Assembly (NCBI GenBank): GCA_031266635.1
Contig: JAISAN010000141.1
Coordinates: 1-7,530, forward strand
Reading direction: 5' to 3'
Length of the DNA stretch: 7,530 bases
Source: Treponema sp.
Lineage (GTDB): Bacteria; Spirochaetota; Spirochaetia; Treponematales; Breznakiellaceae
Shown: positions 1 to 5,954 of the stretch, in pieces
How positions within the stretch are numbered: the first letter of the stretch is position 1
How the letters are laid out: every line of letters starts with the position of its first letter
Notes under the pieces: model-generated
What the model was told of the DNA's origin: nothing
The model's database searches: none
Seen by the model: the letters and a program-made list of their open reading frames with translations, nothing else
Position numbers and translations under genes: made by a program

Positions 1-124
1 GCCCCCCCAGCCCGGCCAGTTCCGGGTACCGGCCCCCCAGAAACCCGGCCAACTCCGCCCGCAGCCGGGACGCTTCAACGTCAAACCCCGGCCGCTTTTC
101 CACAAACACCCGCCGTACCATCAT
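1..124 (-). CDS. purL: Phosphoribosylformylglycinamidine synthase, N-terminal fragment (cut by window edge)
   Basis: Read on the minus strand, this frame starts with two consecutive ATG codons (124-122 and 121-119) and runs off the left edge after 41 codons. The peptide begins MMVRRVFVEKRPGFDVEASR and continues through RAELAGFLGG. That resembles the first residues of the long FGAM synthases of Firmicutes and spirochaetes, where a V-R-R-[IV]-[FY]-V-E-K motif is followed by a helix ending in LG. The enzyme converts FGAR to FGAM with glutamine and ATP, in the cytoplasmic purine pathway. No catalytic residues fall in the visible part, so the call rests on N-terminal similarity from memory. No strong Shine-Dalgarno is visible upstream (only GACTTTTCCC), and no convincing promoter was found. 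Confidence 0.6.
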   Translation of the reverse strand, partial: MMVRRVFVEKRPGFDVEASRLRAELAGFLGGRYPELAGLGG

Positions 125-178
125 GGGAAAAGTCTACTTAAATTTGGTTTTACCGTACAGACCTAAACTTGATAGAAG

Positions 179-241
179 GAAGGGGGGCGCATTTCCATAC
201 CGCCGCCCGCATACCGCCGCATCCTTGCCGCGCCCCCCTTC
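179..241. repeat. Inverted repeat with 12-bp perfect arms
   Basis: The arms GAAGGGGGGCGC (179-190) and GCGCCCCCCTTC (230-241) are perfectly complementary around a 39-nt loop. The loop carries a direct repeat ATACCGCCGC (197-206 and 211-220). It sits between the lipoprotein gene and purL, both on the minus strand. It could fold in the read-through transcript or in the purL leader. There is no T-tract, so it is not a classical intrinsic terminator. Confidence 0.6.
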
Positions 242-262
242 GGCGCAGCCCCGGTCTGCGCC
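242..262. repeat. Short hairpin abutting the preceding inverted repeat
   Basis: GGCGCAG (242-248) and CTGCGCC (256-262) form a 7-bp perfect stem with a 7-nt loop. It starts at the base next to the 179-241 repeat, so the two stems could stack coaxially. Function is unknown. Confidence 0.55.
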
Positions 263-303
263 TACCCCCCAAACGGCGCCGCTTACGTTCCCGCAGATAT
301 TAC

Positions 304-332
304 ACGGCCGTGAAACTCGTTTTCACGGCCGT
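304..332. repeat. 12-bp inverted repeat, 5-nt loop
   Basis: ACGGCCGTGAAA (304-315) and TTTCACGGCCGT (321-332) are perfect complements with the loop CTCGT. It lies about 100 bp beyond the lipoprotein stop on the minus strand, where it could protect a 3' end or act as a weak terminator. The minus strand continues GTAATATC rather than into a T-run, so a terminator call is not supported. The rest of 125-429 holds G/C homopolymer-rich sequence and no gene I can support. Confidence 0.55.
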
Positions 333-429
333 AAAAAACTTCCCTAGGACCCTGCAAGGCCGTTATAGGCCCCGGCGAGGGGGTTTGGGCCCCCCGGGAC
401 GAATTCAGTGCCTCCTTTGCGTTACCTTA

Positions 430-1407
430 TTACTGCTTTGTCCATTTCCCCTGGGTCTGGCCAGACACTAAGGGCATATTGTCTTCGGTGCTGATGTTAT
501 CCCCGGTGTTCAGGGTTTCGTTGCAGAAATAGGAGGAAGAACCAGCAGTATAGCGTACCGCATGGCCGGGAGAATCGACACTGGTGGCGGTGTTTTCGAT
601 GTCCCCCGTATTGTGGGTTCTGTTGGCATCACCGTAGATGGTTCCCCCGGTCTTGGTGAAGAACCCGGAGCTGTTGAAATACACCCCGCCGCCGCTTTTG
701 GCGGTATTGCCGGAGATATCCCCGCCGTTCATGATGAAGTCGCCGCCAAAGGCATACACGCCACCGCCCCGATCAACGGAATTGCCGGAGATTTCTCCGC
801 CACTCATGGTGAAACTGCCGCCGACATACACCCCGTCGCCGAAGAAAGCTCTGGCGGTGATGGAATTGCCGGAAATTTTTCCACTGCGCATCGTAAAGCT
901 GCCGCCAGATAAGACCGTCACCAGGGACGCATTATTACCTCTCTTGCCAACAAGGGAGCTTTCCCGCAGTATGAGGGTCTGTTCGTTCCCTATACGCAGC
1001 AGGCTTCCGAGGCCATCGTCGTTCATAGGGGTAAAACGGGAAAGCGCAAGGCTTTTGGTTCCCCGGAGGGAAACGATGATCCCTGTAACGGGACCGAAGG
1101 TGGAGCCGGTAGAGATGCCGGAAAGGTCAGTTACATTGCCGGTAAGGTTAATGACGTAGTTTTTGTTATTGCCGCCTTCCTGTATGGCGGCAAGGGCGGC
1201 GTCCCAATCGTCCTGGCTGGCTATGTCGAATGTGGCGGCAATGGTGGCGGAAGGGCCGAAGTCCTCGACGTTCATGTCCACCGGGGTGTCGCCTCCGCCG
1301 GCCCCGTTGGGGTTGGAGCAGGCGGCAAACATCAGGGTAAGGGCCAGCGCCAGAATTCCGGCCACCTGTGGGACGGTTCCGGGCCATAAGAACGTTAGGT
1401 TTTTCAT
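430..1407 (-). CDS. Surface lipoprotein with right-handed beta-helix (GGxFxMxxGxISGN) repeats
   Basis: A 325-residue predicted lipoprotein. Residues 1-29 form a signal peptide with hydrophobic stretch VAGILALALTLMFAA followed by Cys30. The lipobox is M-F-A-A-C, the relaxed kind accepted in spirochaetes. A Gly/Asn/Asp-rich linker follows (31-45). Residues about 168-261 carry four imperfect repeats of roughly 25 residues, of the type GGSFTMSGGEISGN, each with Gly-Gly-Val-Tyr between copies. Such repeats usually wind a parallel beta-helix and occur in many paralogous surface proteins of gut treponemes and in Chlamydia Pmp-like proteins. The C-terminus (NTGDNISTEDN...) resembles the tails of those paralogues, from memory. 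The start is fixed by AAGGAG 9 nt before the ATG. Role and ligand are unknown; membrane anchoring is inferred. Transcription probably starts at the sigma-54 promoter near 1650. Confidence 0.8.
   Translation of the reverse strand: MKNLTFLWPGTVPQVAGILALALTLMFAACSNPNGAGGGDTPVDMNVEDFGPSATIAATFDIASQDDWDAALAAIQEGGNNKNYVINLTGNVTDLSGISTGSTFGPVTGIIVSLRGTKSLALSRFTPMNDDGLGSLLRIGNEQTLILRESSLVGKRGNNASLVTVLSGGSFTMRSGKISGNSITARAFFGDGVYVGGSFTMSGGEISGNSVDRGGGVYAFGGDFIMNGGDISGNTAKSGGGVYFNSSGFFTKTGGTIYGDANRTHNTGDIENTATSVDSPGHAVRYTAGSSSYFCNETLNTGDNISTEDNMPLVSGQTQGKWTKQ
625..906 (-). repeat. Coding repeats: four beta-helix rungs in the lipoprotein
   Basis: Translated repeats at residues 168-182, 196-210, 221-235 and 247-261 share G-x-F-x-M-x-x-G-x-I-S-G-N; the last is degenerate (GFFTKTGGTIYGDA). 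At DNA level they are recognisable as recurring GCCGGAGAT(A/T)TC-type segments on the plus strand near 713, 783 and 866. They could support recombination between paralogues. Confidence 0.7.
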
Positions 1408-1416
1408 GGCAAAAAA

Positions 1417-1422
1417 CTCCTT
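1417..1422 (-). promoter_or_regulatory. Ribosome binding site of the lipoprotein gene
   Basis: AAGGAG on the minus strand, with a 9-nt spacer (TTTTTTGCC) before ATG 1407. It is the only good Shine-Dalgarno nearby and supports this start. Confidence 0.8.
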
Positions 1423-1435
1423 CGCGTTTTAGCCC

Positions 1436-1479
1436 GCCGGCTTTATCAGCCCGCTATACGGGCCGTTGTTTTAGCCGGC
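1436..1479 (-). promoter_or_regulatory. Nested hairpin in the lipoprotein leader
   Basis: The outer arms GCCGGCT (1436-1442) and AGCCGGC (1473-1479) enclose an inner 5-bp stem GCCCG/CGGGC with loop CTATA. The structure ends 14 bp before the Shine-Dalgarno on the minus strand, so it would fold just ahead of the ribosome site in the mRNA leader. A regulatory role is inference. I see no known riboswitch consensus. Confidence 0.45.
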
Positions 1480-1533
1480 CATAGAGCCGGAGAAAAACCG
1501 GGTTTGGGTATAGAGCAATCCCTCATAGGGACG

Positions 1534-1549
1534 AAATTTGGGCAAATTT
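1534..1549. promoter_or_regulatory. AT-rich 16-bp palindrome
   Basis: AAATTTG-GG-CAAATTT is perfectly symmetric apart from its 2-bp centre and is followed by a T-run on the plus strand. It lies in the transcribed leader about 80 bp after the predicted sigma-54 start site. It could be an operator for a dimeric regulator; no specific family can be named. Confidence 0.35.
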
Positions 1550-1601
1550 TTTTAAGCGAATGTGTTAATTGCTGAGAGGCAGGAAAATTAAAGAGAGCGA
1601 A

Positions 1602-1658
<57 letters not shown>

Positions 1659-1708
1659 GTGGCGCTATTTTGGCGATTTTTTTCACCACAGGGCGTACAT
1701 TTCTATAA

Positions 1709-1752
1709 CGGTTCATACCGGACATTCGAACTCCCTGCCGCCGTTAGGCGGC
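1709..1752. promoter_or_regulatory. Palindromes upstream of the sigma-54 promoter (possible activator sites)
   Basis: CGGT-TCAT-ACCG (1709-1720) and GCCGCC-GTTA-GGCGGC (1737-1752) lie about 55 and 85 bp upstream of the -24 box. That is a distance range where enhancer-binding proteins often sit. The second is a perfect 6-bp inverted repeat. Assignment as activator sites is inference only. Confidence 0.25.
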
Positions 1753-1761
1753 TTGTTATGA

Positions 1762-1959
1762 TGTTATCCGCACTTTTGCCGTGTCGTCAAGCCCGCACAG
1801 AAGCGGTATGGCTCTTTGAAGGGCTGCGGGCCGCGGGAGTCCTGGAAAACGTATCCGCCGGTGAGTGTTCCGGGGGCGGGAGACAATCTGCCGCTTGTAC
1901 CGGAGGAGGTGGAAATTGCCGAGAGATTTAGTGATGAGACAGGGAAGCTAAGGAGATAG
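1762..1959 (+). pseudogene. Open frame without start codon, probable 3' remnant of a gene
   Basis: After a TGA at 1759-1761 this frame stays open for 65 codons to TAG 1957-1959. It has no ATG. A TTG (1816) and a GTG (1861) exist but neither has a Shine-Dalgarno. The last ~45 residues read like real protein: SLKGCGPRESWKTYPP, then VSVPGAGDNLPLVPEEV and EIAERFSDETGKLRR. I do not recognise a family. It ends 6 bp before repeat copy A. The overlapping frames on both strands look like low-complexity shadows. It could be a decayed gene tail, or a sequence travelling with the repeat. Confidence 0.35.
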
Positions 1960-1965
1960 GAATTT

Positions 1966-2052
1966 GAGGTTGTTCCAAAACCCGGTTGGTTTTGAAACAA
2001 CCTCGTAAATCTAAGGTTGCTGTTCCAAAAACTGAAGTTTTGGAACAGCCTC
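1966..2052. repeat. Composite palindromic repeat, copy A (two hairpins)
   Basis: An 87-bp element. Module 1 (1966-2004) has 17-bp arms GAGGTTGTTCCAAAACC / GGTTTTGAAACAACCTC around CGGTT, with one mismatch. A 14-bp linker (GTAAATCTAAGGTT) follows. Module 3 (2019-2049) has 12-bp arms GCTGTTCCAAAA / TTTTGGAACAGC around a 7-nt loop. The outer ends GAGGTTGTTCCAAAAC and GTTTTGGAACAGCCTC are themselves inverted repeats of 16 bp with one mismatch, as in a REPIN/BIME or MITE. The reverse complement recurs at 5098-5216. Confidence 0.9.
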
Positions 2053-2189
2053 ATTTGTTCATACGGTAGACGCGTTATGGACCCGGACCGCGAACCCGCG
2101 GCTTCGACAGGGTATTAGCTCCCACCTCGCATAAAAAATCATAGGCATGCTAAACTACTGAAACGGCAATTTAAACCGGAGGTAAAACC
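2053..2189 (+). promoter_or_regulatory. Upstream region and ribosome binding site of the FAD oxidoreductase
   Basis: GGAGG at 2178-2182 lies 7 nt before ATG 2190 and is a strong Shine-Dalgarno. The region also contains a small hairpin CCGCG-AACC-CGCGG (2088-2101). No -35/-10 pair or sigma-54 box stood out, so the promoter is not located. Confidence 0.6.
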
Positions 2190-3536
2190 ATGACTATCAT
2201 ACTTCCCCCCAGAACCGCGCTTGTGTACGGGGAAACCGATGTGCTTGTGGCGGGCGGCGGGCCCGCGGGGATCGGCGCGGCGGTGGCTGCCGCCCGAAGC
2301 GGCCGCCGGGTGATGCTGCTGGAAAAGCGGGGCTTCCTGGGGGGCAATATTACCGCCGCCTATGTGGAGACCTGCAATCATTTTATGCATCATTTGAGCT
2401 TTCAGACCAGCGGCATCTGGGCGGAAATGGAAGAAGGCTACCGCGCCCAATTCGGCCGCTCCGGGGACATCCGCCCCAATGCCCCGCACCGTTTTTCCAG
2501 TGAATACCTGAAAATTTTTTTCGATGCCTTTGTGGGGAACGCGGGGGTGGAGATATGCCTCCACAGTTTCGTCAACGAGGTGGTGGTGGAAAACGGCGTC
2601 ATCAGCCATGTGGTTATCCAGGGCAAGCAGGGGCCGGCGGCGATCAAGGTGAAGCAGGTGATCGACTGTACCGGCGACGGGGATCTGGCCTTTGCCGCGG
2701 GAGCGCCCTTTGATCAGGGCCGGGACAGGGACCACCGCTGCCAGCCCGGAACGCTTAATTTCCGTATCGGCGGGGTGGACGCCGCGGCCCTGGTCAGGGA
2801 CGGGAACGATCAGCTTAAAGAACTTAACCGGCGGTTCCGGGAAGATTACCGGGCCGGAAAAACCGGCCTTTCCTGCAAACGGCAGGACATTCCCATGGGG
2901 CGGCTTACCGAAAACGGGCTGGTGTCCTACATCAATTACCCCTGCGCCTACGGCGTCGATCCCACCAGCTTTGCCGATCTTACCAGGGGCGAGATCGAGT
3001 GCCGGCGTTACATCCCGGAACTATGCGCCTATATGAAAGAAAATTTTCCGGGGTTCGAAAAAAGCGAACTGGTTTCCATCGCGCCGGAGATTGGGTTCCG
3101 GGACAGCCGCCGTATCCGGGGGGATTACCGGCTTACCATAGACGACGTGCTTTCGGGCCGTCACTTTGACGACGCCATCGCCGTGTACCCCCAGTTTTAC
3201 GATATGCTTTCCCCGGACGCCAACATGAACGAGGGCAGCCCCCGGGACGCGGGCTATAACGGGTATATCTGTTCCTATCCTAAAGACGGCCTCAACTTTG
3301 AAATCCCCTACCGCTGCCTGCTGCCCCTGGGGGTGGAAAATCTTCTCACCGCCGGCCGCTGCATCTCCGCGGATCATGTGGCCGAAAGCGGCATCCGGGC
3401 CATATCCGCCTGTATGTATACCGGCCAGGCCGCGGGAACCGCCGCGGGTCTCGCCCTGCAAAACGGCGTGAACCCCCGGTCCGTCAACACAACGGAACTG
3501 CGGGAAAAGCTCCGGGCGCAGAACTGCATCCTTTAG
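2190..3536 (+). CDS. FAD-dependent oxidoreductase (FAD_oxidored family)
   Basis: A 448-residue flavoprotein, probably cytoplasmic. The N-terminal Rossmann fold is clear: beta strand DVLVAGGGPAGIGAAVAA (17-34) with the GxGxxG-type dinucleotide loop at 22-27, and acidic E45 in VMLLEKRGFLGG to hold the ribose. VIDCTGDGDLAFAAGAPF (157-174) is the second conserved FAD-contact segment. NLLTAGRCISADHVAESGIRA (384-404), leading into MYTGQAAGTAAG (409-420), is the C-terminal FAD-closing motif. This layout fits the Pfam FAD_oxidored family (PF12831), whose members oxidise diverse, mostly undefined substrates; some sit in carbohydrate-use clusters. No signal peptide or membrane segment is visible. No metabolic partner is adjacent, so the substrate cannot be named. 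The start is supported by GGAGG 7 nt upstream. It ends 15 bp from the convergent cls gene. Confidence 0.85.
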   Translation: MTIILPPRTALVYGETDVLVAGGGPAGIGAAVAAARSGRRVMLLEKRGFLGGNITAAYVETCNHFMHHLSFQTSGIWAEMEEGYRAQFGRSGDIRPNAPHRFSSEYLKIFFDAFVGNAGVEICLHSFVNEVVVENGVISHVVIQGKQGPAAIKVKQVIDCTGDGDLAFAAGAPFDQGRDRDHRCQPGTLNFRIGGVDAAALVRDGNDQLKELNRRFREDYRAGKTGLSCKRQDIPMGRLTENGLVSYINYPCAYGVDPTSFADLTRGEIECRRYIPELCAYMKENFPGFEKSELVSIAPEIGFRDSRRIRGDYRLTIDDVLSGRHFDDAIAVYPQFYDMLSPDANMNEGSPRDAGYNGYICSYPKDGLNFEIPYRCLLPLGVENLLTAGRCISADHVAESGIRAISACMYTGQAAGTAAGLALQNGVNPRSVNTTELREKLRAQNCIL

Positions 3537-3541
3537 GCCCC

Positions 3542-3565
3542 CCCCGCGTCATCACATCAGCGGGG
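3542..3565. terminator. GC hairpin spanning the convergent FAD-oxidoreductase/cls ends
   Basis: CCCCGC (3542-3547) pairs with GCGGGG (3560-3565) around a 12-nt loop that includes the cls stop codon. It is the only structure in the 15-bp gap and could slow polymerases from both sides. It lacks T-tracts, so it is at best a weak terminator. Confidence 0.25.
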
Positions 3566-5087
3566 CGAAGATCCTGAGTATGTCGGGGATGATTTTCTGG
3601 AAGACATTCCGGGCACATTCGGCCAGGGTAATCTCGTGGGAAAGGGGAACGGTCTTGAGAAAATCTTCCTTTACCGCCCGGACGGCCTGGCTGTTGTAAA
3701 GCCGGACGCCGCATTCAAAATGGAGGTAGAGGCTGCGAAAATCCAGATTGGTAGTCCCCACCGTGGCTACCCGGTCGTCGGAAACAAAGGTCTTGGAATG
3801 GTTAAAGCCGGAGGTGTATTCGTACACCCTTACCCCGGCGGAGACAAGCTGCCGGTAATAGGACCGGGAGCAGATCGCCACCATCCACTTGTCCCAGCGG
3901 TGGGGGGTGATAATCCGCACGTCCACCCCGCTTTTTGCCGCCAGGGTCAGGGCGGAAAGCAGATTGTCGTCCACCACCAGGTACGGGGTGTTGATATACA
4001 CATAGTTCCGGGCGCTGTTGATAATCTGGATGTATACATGTTCCCCCACATTTTCATCGTCAATAGGACTGTCCGCGTAGGGCTGGACAAAACCGTCGGA
4101 CTCCACGGGGCAGGGGCCGTTCTGCCAGGGATAAAAGCTTCCGTAGGCGTCAACTTTTTTCCGCTTGAGGTTCCACATCTGGAGGAATATCAGGGTAAGG
4201 GACCACGCCGCTTCCCCGGTGATCAGAATGGCGGCGTCCTTCCAGTAGCCGAAGCGCTCAATGGCGTTGATGTATTCATCCGCCAGGTTCATGCCCCCGG
4301 TAAAAGCCGTCTTCCCGTCAATGGAGATGATTTTCCGGTGGTCCCGGTTATTCTGGAGGGATGAAAAAATCGGCTTGAAGGGACTAAAAACCAGGCACTT
4401 GATCCCCCGCTGTTCCAGGCGCTGGGAAAAATCGGGCGGCAGGGACAGAAAACAACCCAGATCATCGTATATGATCCGCACATCCAGCCCGCCGGCGGCT
4501 TTTTTTTCCAGAATCGACAGAATGGGATCCAGCATCACCCCTTCGCGGAGGATAAAAAATTCCATAAAGATATACCGTTCCGCCTTTTCCAGCTCTTCCA
4601 GCAGACGGGGAAAAAACGCTTCGCCCGAGGGAAAGTATTCGGTCCGGGTATGGGTATAGATGGGAAAGTCCGCGTATTCCTGGAGGTAATACGCCTGGGG
4701 GAAATATTCCGGCAGGGAGGCGGCCAGGGAAGGAAGACTGTTCCCCGAAAGGGAAAAGAACGGCCTGCTTTGATCGATGGTTTGTTTGGTAAGCCGCCTT
4801 AGTTTTCGGGGATTTGACTGAAAATAAAAGACAACATACATAATCCCCCCGAAGATGGGGAACATCATAATAAGGAAAATCCAGGTGAGCTTGTAGGCGG
4901 CCTTGTCCTTTTTATTAAGTACATGGACTGATACGATGATGCTCAGTACATTGAGCCCCCAACTGATATACTGGAAGGACATACTGGAGCCTATGATAAG
5001 AAATATCAGGAAGCCGATTTGAGAAAGGAGAAGCAGGATGACCAATGCCCTCCGCCTGAAGACCGCCCAGCCGAATTTCTTTTTCAT
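3552..5087 (-). CDS. cls: Cardiolipin synthase (phospholipase D superfamily)
   Basis: A 511-residue membrane enzyme that joins two phosphatidylglycerol molecules into cardiolipin and glycerol. Two N-terminal membrane helices are visible (about 12-34 and 41-56/68-89), then a cytoplasmic catalytic part. Both HKD motifs are intact: H250-R-K252-x4-D257 followed by GKTAFTGGMNLADEYI, and H430-S-K432-x4-D437 followed by RVATVGTTNLDFRSL. The length and the order TM - HKD1 - HKD2 match bacterial ClsA-type enzymes (about 480-515 residues). The ATG at 5087 has only a weak AGG at suitable distance (AGGTAAAAGC). The gene shares a strand with the upstream YciO-like gene but is separated from it by 164 bp largely filled with repeat copy B. 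Co-transcription is possible but any leader must cross that repeat. All catalytic residues are present, so function is likely. Confidence 0.93.
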   Translation of the reverse strand: MKKKFGWAVFRRRALVILLLLSQIGFLIFLIIGSSMSFQYISWGLNVLSIIVSVHVLNKKDKAAYKLTWIFLIMMFPIFGGIMYVVFYFQSNPRKLRRLTKQTIDQSRPFFSLSGNSLPSLAASLPEYFPQAYYLQEYADFPIYTHTRTEYFPSGEAFFPRLLEELEKAERYIFMEFFILREGVMLDPILSILEKKAAGGLDVRIIYDDLGCFLSLPPDFSQRLEQRGIKCLVFSPFKPIFSSLQNNRDHRKIISIDGKTAFTGGMNLADEYINAIERFGYWKDAAILITGEAAWSLTLIFLQMWNLKRKKVDAYGSFYPWQNGPCPVESDGFVQPYADSPIDDENVGEHVYIQIINSARNYVYINTPYLVVDDNLLSALTLAAKSGVDVRIITPHRWDKWMVAICSRSYYRQLVSAGVRVYEYTSGFNHSKTFVSDDRVATVGTTNLDFRSLYLHFECGVRLYNSQAVRAVKEDFLKTVPLSHEITLAECARNVFQKIIPDILRIFAPLM

Positions 5088-5097
5088 GCTTTTACCT

Positions 5098-5216
5098 GAG
5101 GCTGTTCCAAAACTTCAGTTTTTGGAACAGCGACCTTAGATTTACATGGAAAAGTGGGCATTTGACCACTTTTCCAAGAGGTTGTTTCAAAACCAACCGG
5201 GTTTTGGAACAACCTC
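5098..5216. repeat. Composite palindromic repeat, copy B (three hairpins, inverted relative to copy A)
   Basis: A 119-bp element. Its reverse complement equals copy A except for one T/C change in the linker and a 32-bp insertion. From the left: module 3 (5101-5131, GCTGTTCCAAAA stem), linker, module 2 (5147-5176, stem TGGAAAAGTGG/CCACTTTTCCA, 8-nt loop), and module 1 (5178-5216, identical to copy A). The cls ATG is 10 bp from its end and the upstream YciO-like stop is 35 bp from the other end, so it nearly fills the gap. Relative to the downstream gene both copies have the same orientation. Confidence 0.92.
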
Positions 5217-5251
5217 GCCTGTTTCCGGAGGCGGGAACTTCATTATCTGCC

Positions 5252-5929
5252 CTAGACCGGCCAGGGGCCCGCGCCCTGGCGGAGCAGCCGCGCCTCATCC
5301 CCGGAAAGATCCAGGATAGTGGAAAAAATCCGTTCCCGTTCTTCCCCTCCGTCCAGAATAAGATCCAGCCCCCCAATATCTTCCAGTTCCCAGCCCCCCT
5401 CGAAGAGGTCTTCCTCGGGGATAGGCGGCAGTTCGCTTTTATCTTCCCCCGCGGATGAGCCCGCTTCCCCGGAAACGCGGTTCCCCGCCGCCATACTCCG
5501 TTTTGCGGTGATCGAATAGAGGGGCTGCCCCAGATTTTTTATTAAATGGAGGGGCAGGGGATGATCGGGCAGCCGGACACCTACTTCCCGGCGGCGTATG
5601 TCCAGAGCCTTTTCGGTGCCCAAAAGGGTTTTCAGGATAAACACGTAGGGCCCCGGGGAAAGGCGCTTGATCAGCCGGAACCGGGTATTGTCCAGGCTGC
5701 ACAGTTCGCCGAACTGGGAAATATTGGAACAGAGCAGGGTAAAGTGCCGTTCATCCCGCTCGCCGGAAAGGGATTTGAGTTTCTTGATCCCCTTCCGGGA
5801 TTTCAGGGAACAGACCAGGCTCCAGCTCGTGTCGGTGGGGAGGGCCAAAAGCCCCCCATCCTCAAGCAACTGTATTGCCCGGACAAGAATCCGATCATCC
5901 ATATTGGTGGAAACCACATATTCAATCAT
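5252..5929 (-). CDS. YciO-type Sua5/YrdC family protein
   Basis: A 225-residue protein of the Sua5/YciO/YrdC fold, which binds RNA and nucleotides. LLALPTDTSWSLVC (27-40) matches the PTD(S/T) segment of YciO. HFTLLCSNISQFGELCSLDN (62-81), PGPYVFILK (92-100) and the stretch VGVRLPDHP (116-124) follow the family order. LDLILDGGEE (188-197) through LRQGAG (216-221) ends the domain. TsaC/YrdC proper makes threonylcarbamoyl-adenylate for tRNA t6A. The K-x-R and S-x-N residues of true TsaC are not apparent: LKSLSGERD at 51-59, and SITAKR at 139-144 in place of STSAN. A YciO-like role, still poorly defined, is therefore more likely. An acidic, low-complexity insertion of about 40 residues (145-186) is unusual. 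The start has AGGGA about 7 nt upstream and lies 25 bp after the preceding gene, suggesting an operon. Confidence 0.8.
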   Translation of the reverse strand: MIEYVVSTNMDDRILVRAIQLLEDGGLLALPTDTSWSLVCSLKSRKGIKKLKSLSGERDERHFTLLCSNISQFGELCSLDNTRFRLIKRLSPGPYVFILKTLLGTEKALDIRRREVGVRLPDHPLPLHLIKNLGQPLYSITAKRSMAAGNRVSGEAGSSAGEDKSELPPIPEEDLFEGGWELEDIGGLDLILDGGEERERIFSTILDLSGDEARLLRQGAGPWPV

Positions 5930-5954
5930 GGAGGTCCCTAATCCGCTGCCCCGC

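Noticed and set aside
197..220. Short direct repeats ATACCGCCGC as a CRISPR or iteron array
   Set aside because: Only two 10-bp copies, no spacer regularity and no cas or replication genes.
169..471. Plus-strand 100-codon frame over the hairpin-rich gap
   Set aside because: Arg/Pro-rich translation of GC-rich palindromes, no ribosome site, and it runs into the lipoprotein gene on the other strand.
1436..1560. c-di-GMP (GEMM) or other riboswitch in the lipoprotein leader
   Set aside because: Hairpins exist, but the conserved GEMM core bases are absent and no other riboswitch consensus is recognisable.
1660..1675. Plus-strand sigma-54-like site TGGCGCTATTTTGGC, divergent from the perfect one
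   Set aside because: GG-N10-GC spacing fits, but the -12 box is TGGC instead of TTGC and the -24 box is imperfect; there is no convincing gene downstream.
2081..2150. tRNA/tmRNA-like 3' end (GCTTCGACAG ... AGCTCCCACC)
   Set aside because: The T-arm does not pair, there is no acceptor or anticodon arm, and the only stem is a 5-bp hairpin at 2088-2101.
3636..4364. 242-codon plus-strand frame opposite cls
   Set aside because: Antisense shadow of a clearly functional cardiolipin synthase with intact HKD motifs.
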